This document shows, in pieces, positions 58,930-64,000 of a stretch of DNA of 64,000 bases. The DNA is from Christensenellaceae bacterium (GTDB lineage Bacteria; Bacillota; Clostridia; Christensenellales; Aristaeellaceae): NCBI GenBank assembly GCA_012518615.1, contig JAAYRU010000043.1, positions 1-64,000 on the forward strand, given 5' to 3'. The notes beneath the pieces are model-generated. The model was given only the letters and a program-made list of their open reading frames with translations. It was not told where the DNA came from and did no database searches. Positions within the stretch are counted from its first letter, which is position 1. Each line of letters begins with the position of its first letter. Position numbers and translations under genes: made by a program.

Positions 58930-59799
58930 TTATTTAGTATAGAACAATACTATTATAACAAAAGTATATAATATAATGCCAGTGTTTGAAAATACTGTGG
59001 ATAAATCTTGCGATGAGAATATGCGCGCATTGCCATCAATTGATATTTTCTTGCGGTTTTTAATTAGTAGTACAATCCCCGTTATAGCAAATGCAAACAT
59101 TATTAGCACATATATAGACAGCATGTTTGAAGGCAACATATTGCTAAATACGCTGCCAAAGAAGTTTGCCAGCGAGTGAAACAGTATAGGCAGCAAGGGA
59201 TTTCCGCTTTTTATGTATACATAGCCCCAAACATAAGCGCATAGGAATGTATTTATACAGCTTAAAAAGCCAAGTTTAAGGGATAAAATATGCGGCAGGG
59301 CGAACATATACGAAAAGGCAAGCAGAAATACGCCTTCGCCAAGGTTTGACAGCCTCATTCCGGGGAATATGCGGAAAAACAGCTCTTCAACTATTGGGTT
59401 GAATATAAGCAGAGAAAAAACCATATACGCCATATTATCCTTATTTGCAAGTATATTAGTCTGCTCATCTACTTTTATAAAGCCTATTGTGGATAGTACG
59501 CTGGTAAATATTATCATAATCGCCATTCCGGTAAAATTAAGGAAAAAAGCTGTGATATACGCGCTTTTTGAAAGGTTTTTCTTGGGCAGCGGTTTTATAG
59601 GTATATCTTTAACGCAAAAATGCACCGCAAGCCCGCCTATTCCCCAAAGTACAAATAGAGATATAATATTTACTATATTTTGATTTATATTTAGCAATTC
59701 AAGAATATACCTTTTATATAACTCACTTATTAAGAACATAAGCGAAAAACCTACTGCAAAGCAGTTAAGCGCACCGTTAGCTATGGTATTGTTTCTCAT
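58930..59799 (-). CDS. CPBP-family intramembrane glutamic protease
   Basis: This 289-residue membrane protein has about eight helices and the CPBP (Abi/Rce1) motifs: P-I-V-E-E-L-F-F-R near 131-139 (paired glutamates and arginine), a histidine in F-A-L-P-H-I-L near 166 and F-H-S-L-A-N near 206. Relatives cleave membrane substrates or modify peptides. It and the acidic protein downstream form a two-gene leftward unit. The substrate is unknown. Confidence 0.9.
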   Translation of the reverse strand: MRNNTIANGALNCFAVGFSLMFLISELYKRYILELLNINQNIVNIISLFVLWGIGGLAVHFCVKDIPIKPLPKKNLSKSAYITAFFLNFTGMAIMIIFTSVLSTIGFIKVDEQTNILANKDNMAYMVFSLLIFNPIVEELFFRIFPGMRLSNLGEGVFLLAFSYMFALPHILSLKLGFLSCINTFLCAYVWGYVYIKSGNPLLPILFHSLANFFGSVFSNMLPSNMLSIYVLIMFAFAITGIVLLIKNRKKISIDGNARIFSSQDLSTVFSNTGIILYTFVIIVLFYTK

Positions 59800-59943
59800 G
59801 AGAACACCTCCATTATAGAGATTATAGGAGTATAAAGGCTACGCTTCAAGGTGAAATAGGTAAAATTATTGTAAAAAATATATGTGGTTGCCTTTAGGCT
59901 TATCAAGTGATAAAATTTCGGCAAGTTCACTATTGGAGGTAAT

Positions 59944-60828
59944 ATGGCATCTATTGCAAGCAGCTTGGTTAGAGGGCAGATTACACTGCTAAACCCTTTG
60001 TTACAACTATTGGATACGGAAAAAACCCGCAAGCTTCAGGAGGCTCTTGGGCGTTTGCATCAGCGCGTGCTTAAAAACAAGGTAAGCTTCATAGATGTGC
60101 CTAAAATAAGCGCTTCTTGGGCGAAACCTGATGATAGCGAAAGCGACACATGTATAGTATATCTGCATGGCGGCTCTTATATAGCCGGAGGAGAGGATTA
60201 TTCCAAGGGTTTTGGCGGTATACTAGCAAGCGAGCTTGTAAGCAATGTATTGTGCCTTAACTACCGCTTGGCTCCTGAAAACCCTTTTCCAGCGGCTCTA
60301 GAAGATGCTGTAGAAGCATATAAATATGCGCTAAAAATCTTTCCTGCCAAAAAAATAGCAATAATTGGCGAATCCGCAGGCGGAGGGCTAAGCTTTTCGT
60401 TGCTAATTAAAATAAAGGAGCTGGGGCTTGCTATGCCTAGCTGCATTATTACTATATCCCCTTGGTGCGACCTTACAATGGAATACGCAACTGAAAACGA
60501 CTGCAAGAAGGATCCTGTACTCAGCTGCGAGGGATTGCTTTATTCAGCCAAACTTTATGCGGGGGATACAGAGCTTGATAATCCCTTTGTTTCACCACTA
60601 TACGGAGATTTATCCTCAATGCCCGATAGCCTTATTTTTGTGGGCACTGATGAGGTATTGCTGCATGACAGCATTAGAATGCACGATAAACTTATCCAAC
60701 ATGGTAATAAAAGCAAGCTTCATGTAGAGGACGATATGTGGCATGTATATGTATTATATGGTCTGCCGGAAAGCAGGAAGGCTATAGAAAAAATGCAGGA
60801 ATTTTTTATGGAGCATACGGTTGAGTAA
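59944..60828 (+). CDS. Alpha/beta hydrolase (HSL-type esterase)
   Basis: This 294-residue esterase of the hormone-sensitive-lipase group has the oxyanion motif LHGGSYIAGG near 75-84, nucleophile G-E-S-A-G-G near 142-147, the aspartate in VGTDEVLLHDS near 238 and histidine in M-W-H-V near 266. It is cytoplasmic. GGAGG lies seven bases before the ATG. Its stop overlaps the start of the acyltransferase gene, so the three genes up to DUF6320 are one operon. The substrate is unknown; acylated alcohols or lipids are likely. Confidence 0.9.
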   Translation: MASIASSLVRGQITLLNPLLQLLDTEKTRKLQEALGRLHQRVLKNKVSFIDVPKISASWAKPDDSESDTCIVYLHGGSYIAGGEDYSKGFGGILASELVSNVLCLNYRLAPENPFPAALEDAVEAYKYALKIFPAKKIAIIGESAGGGLSFSLLIKIKELGLAMPSCIITISPWCDLTMEYATENDCKKDPVLSCEGLLYSAKLYAGDTELDNPFVSPLYGDLSSMPDSLIFVGTDEVLLHDSIRMHDKLIQHGNKSKLHVEDDMWHVYVLYGLPESRKAIEKMQEFFMEHTVE

Positions 60829-62107
60829 GCGTTCTTATCCACAATGGATTGCACTTGACAATGCAGCTAAGATATACCCTGCAGCAAGGTCTAGCTCGTG
60901 GACGGCTGTGTTCAGGCTATCCGTCAACTTAAAAGAAAAAATAAAGCCTATTATTTTACAGGTGGCGCTTGATAATACTTTAGAGCGCATACCTTTTTTT
61001 GGTTATCGCATAAGGAGAGGCCTTTTCTGGTATTATATGGACAGCCAGAAGAGAAAGCCACAGGTTCAAGAGGATGTACAAAACCCCTGCAGCAGAATGC
61101 TAAGGCGCAGTGAAGGTCATTTCCTTATGAGGCTGCGCTATTATGAAAACCGCATCGCTCTAGAAGTATTCCATAGCCTTACTGATGGCATGGGTGCGCT
61201 TACATTTTTGATGACGCTTGTTGCGGAATATATTCGTCTAACAACGGGAGAGCACATAGAAAGTGGCGGAATGGTGCTTGATATAGATGAAGAACCTCAA
61301 AAAGAAGAATGGGAGGACAGCTTTTCTGTATACGCGCGCGAAGGACGACGGGGGAGAGCTGAGGAAAAGGCCTATCACCCAAAAGGAACGCCGCTGTTTC
61401 CGGGACATTTAGGGCTTATAAGCGGCATAGTGGATTCTGGTTCGCTAAAAAAGCTTGCTAATTCATATGGAGCAGGTATAAATATATTTCTATGCGCAGT
61501 ACTGCTTGATGCTATTAGGAGCGTACAGAGCAAGGAAAAGAGCAAAAGGCGCAGAAAAGTGCCTGCTAAAATATCCATTCCTCAGAATCTAAGGCGTTAC
61601 TACCCAAGTAAAAGCCTTCGGAACTTCTCAAGCTATTTTAATGTTTCATTAAATTCAACTTATGGGGAGTATAGCTTTGATGATATTATAAAGCTGGTGC
61701 AGCATACCGCAGGTATAGAGGGCATGGAGCCTATAGTAAATGCTAGGATGTCAACCAATGTCGCTGCTGAAAACAACCGTTTTTTAAGGCTGGTGCCGCT
61801 TTTTATTAAAACTCCGGTGCTAAAGCTTATGTATTTACTGCATGGAGAGAGGTATTTTACAACCGCCATATCAAACCTTGGGGCGGTTAATATACCGAAT
61901 GAGCTTAGAGCCCATATAGAGCGTATGGATTTAATACTTGGCGCTCCGCGCTCAAACACTTTTTCCTGCGGGATTATAAGCTGTAATGATTTAACCGTTA
62001 TAAGCTTCTCAAGAACGGTACATGAGTGTGATGTTGAAAAGGCTTTCTTCAGGAAGCTTGTTAAACTAGGTTTGCATGTAAAAATAGAGAGCAATAGGAG
62101 GGAATAA
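60821..62107 (+). CDS. Alcohol acetyltransferase/condensation-type acyltransferase
   Basis: This 428-residue protein has the chloramphenicol-acetyltransferase-like fold of alcohol acetyltransferases and condensation domains. The active-site H-x-x-x-D-G appears as HSLTDGMGA near 118, where the first of the usual paired histidines is replaced by phenylalanine (V-F-H). An I-S-N-L-G-A-V-N-I-P segment near 350 fits the second conserved region. TTG at 60821 is the start, overlapping the previous stop and about nine bases from GGAG. The operon with a hydrolase and a DUF6320 protein suggests making or remodelling of an acylated lipid (inference). Confidence 0.8.
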   Translation: MSKRSYPQWIALDNAAKIYPAARSSSWTAVFRLSVNLKEKIKPIILQVALDNTLERIPFFGYRIRRGLFWYYMDSQKRKPQVQEDVQNPCSRMLRRSEGHFLMRLRYYENRIALEVFHSLTDGMGALTFLMTLVAEYIRLTTGEHIESGGMVLDIDEEPQKEEWEDSFSVYAREGRRGRAEEKAYHPKGTPLFPGHLGLISGIVDSGSLKKLANSYGAGINIFLCAVLLDAIRSVQSKEKSKRRRKVPAKISIPQNLRRYYPSKSLRNFSSYFNVSLNSTYGEYSFDDIIKLVQHTAGIEGMEPIVNARMSTNVAAENNRFLRLVPLFIKTPVLKLMYLLHGERYFTTAISNLGAVNIPNELRAHIERMDLILGAPRSNTFSCGIISCNDLTVISFSRTVHECDVEKAFFRKLVKLGLHVKIESNRRE

Positions 62108-62808
62108 TGCCGTATTGTGTACACTGCGGAGTTGAAACGGATGAGAAGAGCTGTCCGCTTTGCTCAACTCCTATAATAGACCCTAATATAGAAGATAATG
62201 ATGATGAAAGGCGTTTTCCATATCCGGAAGCTATAGACGAGCTTTACCAAAAGGTGGATATGAAGTACGCAAGGCGTTTGGCGCTTATTGTACTTGCTGT
62301 GCCTGTATTAGTTGTACTTGCTGTAAACCTAATATCTACGGGAAGTATAAGCTGGTCTTTATATGTGATAGGGGCGCTTATATGCCTATACACATGGTTT
62401 TTGGTGCCTGTATTCTACCGCTTTAAGCGGCCATATGCCTACCTTTTTATAGGTTTCACAAGCCTTTTACTGTATCTATATGTAATCGCTAGGATGAATA
62501 ACGGTGTGGGCTGGTATTTAGGGCTGGCTTTGCCTATAATATTGGTATGCTTTATTATGGTTCAGCTTATATTGCTTGCAGTGCGCCGCCTTGAGTGGCA
62601 GCCGCTTGAAAGGGCTGCGGCGGTAGCGAGCCTTATTGCCATATCTCTAATAGCTATAGACTGGATATGCGATGCTTTTACAGGGGAAGTATTTTTAAAC
62701 TGGTCAATATATGCTTTGCTTCCGCTTATGGCGCTGGCTGGGGTGTTTTTATTGCTTGAGAGGAAAAAAGAGCTCAAGGAAGAGATACGTAAACGTTTGT
62801 TTTTTTGA
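62107..62808 (+). CDS. DUF6320 zinc-ribbon membrane protein
   Basis: This 233-residue protein starts with a zinc ribbon (C4-x-x-C7 and C16-x-x-C19) and then has about six membrane helices from residue 58 on. It matches the DUF6320 layout. The ATG shares one base with the upstream stop (TAATG) and has GGAGGG before it. It is consistently found beside the acyltransferase and hydrolase in Clostridia (as I recall), hinting at one membrane complex. Its function is unknown. Confidence 0.86.
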   Translation: MPYCVHCGVETDEKSCPLCSTPIIDPNIEDNDDERRFPYPEAIDELYQKVDMKYARRLALIVLAVPVLVVLAVNLISTGSISWSLYVIGALICLYTWFLVPVFYRFKRPYAYLFIGFTSLLLYLYVIARMNNGVGWYLGLALPIILVCFIMVQLILLAVRRLEWQPLERAAAVASLIAISLIAIDWICDAFTGEVFLNWSIYALLPLMALAGVFLLLERKKELKEEIRKRLFF

Positions 62809-62843
62809 TAGAGTTAATTTTTTTATAAAGAAAGAGGTATACT

Positions 62844-64000
62844 ATGAAATTTAAAGACATGCAGTACTTAAGACCTGACTTTGATGATATTATAAGCCGT
62901 GGAAGAGAGCTTGTTAAAAGCGTAGCCAAGGCTGAAAGCTTTGAAAAAAGCCTTGATAGCTATATGCTTTTAGATACTTTAGAAAAGGATGTATCAACCG
63001 CTGTAGTGCTTTGCCATATACGCACATCTATAGATACTAATGATGAATTTTACAAAGCTGAGATGGATTACCTTAATGAGCAAATTCCAAGGGTGCAGGA
63101 GATTAGCAATCTAATTGCTCATGCGGTTGTTCATGGCGATTATAAAGAAGATTATAAAAACAAGTTCGGTCAGTACTTTATAGACAAGCATGAAGTAAGT
63201 CTTAGCACCTTTGCGCCTGAAATAATTGAGGACTTGGTTGAGGAAAATAAGCTTTCTACCGAGTATGGTAATCTAATGGCATCTGCAAAAATAGAATTTG
63301 AAGGCGAAACACACAACCTTTCAGGCATGGAGCCATTTATGCAGTCTACCGATAGGGAAATGCGTAAAAAAGCAAACTTCGCTATGTGGGGCTGGATAGC
63401 GGCTAAGCAAGTTGAGCTTGATGAAATATACGATAAACTTGTAAAAGTAAGGCATAATATGGCAAGAAAGCTTGGATTTGAAAACTTTATCCCCCTTGCA
63501 TATGCCCGTATGGGTAGAACAGACTGGAATGCTGAAGATGCAAAAATATATAGAGAACAGATAGCAAATTCCGTTGTGCCCTTTGCACAGAAGCTATACC
63601 TTGAGCAGGCGCAGCGCCTTGGCGTTGATGATATGAAAAACTATGATTATAATCTGGAATTTTTGTCGGGTAATCCCAAGCCCTTGGGCGATGAAAAATA
63701 CCTAGTAGATAAGGCTCTTAATATGTACAGCGAGCTTTCTCCCGAAACCAAAGAGTTTTTTGAAATGATGGTAAATAGGGAGCTTATGGATTTAAGCACA
63801 AAGCCGGGCAAGCGTGGCGGCGGTTTTTGTACCACTATATCAAATTACGGCGTACCCTTTATATTCAGCAATTTTAATGGAACTTCAGGCGATGTTGATG
63901 TACTTACGCATGAAGCAGGTCACGCATTTAACGGCTACATGCAAAGGGATGTAGGCCCCGAGGCGCTTTCTGACTATACAATGGAAGTTGCGGAAATACA
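62844..64000 (+). CDS. M3-family oligoendopeptidase, cut by the window end
   Basis: The frame from ATG 62844 (after AAAGAGG) runs open for 385 residues to the window end. The thermolysin-like zinc motif H-E-A-G-H in LTHEAGHAFNGYM near 356-360 identifies an M3 oligoendopeptidase, a PepF/PepO-like enzyme that cuts short peptides in the cytoplasm. The segment GGGFCTTISNYGVPFIF before it is typical. About 170 residues with the third zinc ligand region should lie beyond the edge. Confidence 0.93.
   Translation, partial: MKFKDMQYLRPDFDDIISRGRELVKSVAKAESFEKSLDSYMLLDTLEKDVSTAVVLCHIRTSIDTNDEFYKAEMDYLNEQIPRVQEISNLIAHAVVHGDYKEDYKNKFGQYFIDKHEVSLSTFAPEIIEDLVEENKLSTEYGNLMASAKIEFEGETHNLSGMEPFMQSTDREMRKKANFAMWGWIAAKQVELDEIYDKLVKVRHNMARKLGFENFIPLAYARMGRTDWNAEDAKIYREQIANSVVPFAQKLYLEQAQRLGVDDMKNYDYNLEFLSGNPKPLGDEKYLVDKALNMYSELSPETKEFFEMMVNRELMDLSTKPGKRGGGFCTTISNYGVPFIFSNFNGTSGDVDVLTHEAGHAFNGYMQRDVGPEALSDYTMEVAEI

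Overview
The window looks like a chromosomal segment of a low-to-mid GC anaerobic Clostridia-type member of Bacillota, probably gut-associated. This rests on the strong AGGAGG ribosome sites, CUT1 sugar importers with AraC regulators, a comEC-holA-rsmG operon, and a Tn1549/CTn-type conjugative element with the CD1107/CD1108/Maff2/PrgI gene set. Lineage below class is not claimed. No tRNA, rRNA or CRISPR array was seen.

Region A (1-13.4 kb): an mgtC-like gene, then a leftward sugar locus. A nucleotidyltransferase, galE and a clear N-acetylhexosamine 1-kinase (nahK) form a route from free GlcNAc/GalNAc to UDP-sugars. Upstream lie a glycerophosphodiester phosphodiesterase, a decayed metallophosphoesterase, a metallo-beta-lactamase-fold hydrolase and the 3' stump of an ABC permease. 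A divergent AraC regulator and an intact binding protein-permease-permease importer follow. At 1.2-1.9 kb a decayed second copy of the same locus (nahK end, permease end, araC start) shows an old duplication and deletion. A 21-bp-spaced TAAATGTTTCA repeat upstream of the importer is a candidate AraC operator.

Region B (about 13.5-47.3 kb): an integrative conjugative element, or its remnant. The leftward backbone runs from an XRE/nucleotidyltransferase pair and ParB through a RepA-like protein, a sortase substrate, PcfB, VirD4, Maff2, VirB6, PrgI, VirB4, an NlpC/P60 hydrolase, DUF4315, DUF4366, an ArdC-like protein, TTRAP, a 2.1-kaa methylase-helicase, MobC, sortase B and a relaxase. AT-rich rightward cargo genes look defensive: a compact Gabija-like pair (OLD nuclease plus short UvrD-like helicase), a RES-domain protein, and a NACHT NTPase set between relaxase and sortase. 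No integrase or excisionase is visible, although four AACTAAC repeats at 11-bp spacing near 47.28-47.32 kb look like integrase arm sites at the right end.

Region C (47.4-64 kb): ordinary chromosome with frequent ATA/AGC codons. It holds a SpoU methyltransferase, rsmG-holA-comEC, a WalJ-like hydrolase, an acidic coiled-coil protein, a CPBP protease, an alpha/beta hydrolase-acyltransferase-DUF6320 operon and the start of an M3 oligoendopeptidase. Between 53.2 and 58.2 kb sits a second AraC-importer-esterase cluster whose codon use differs from its neighbours, so it may have been acquired.
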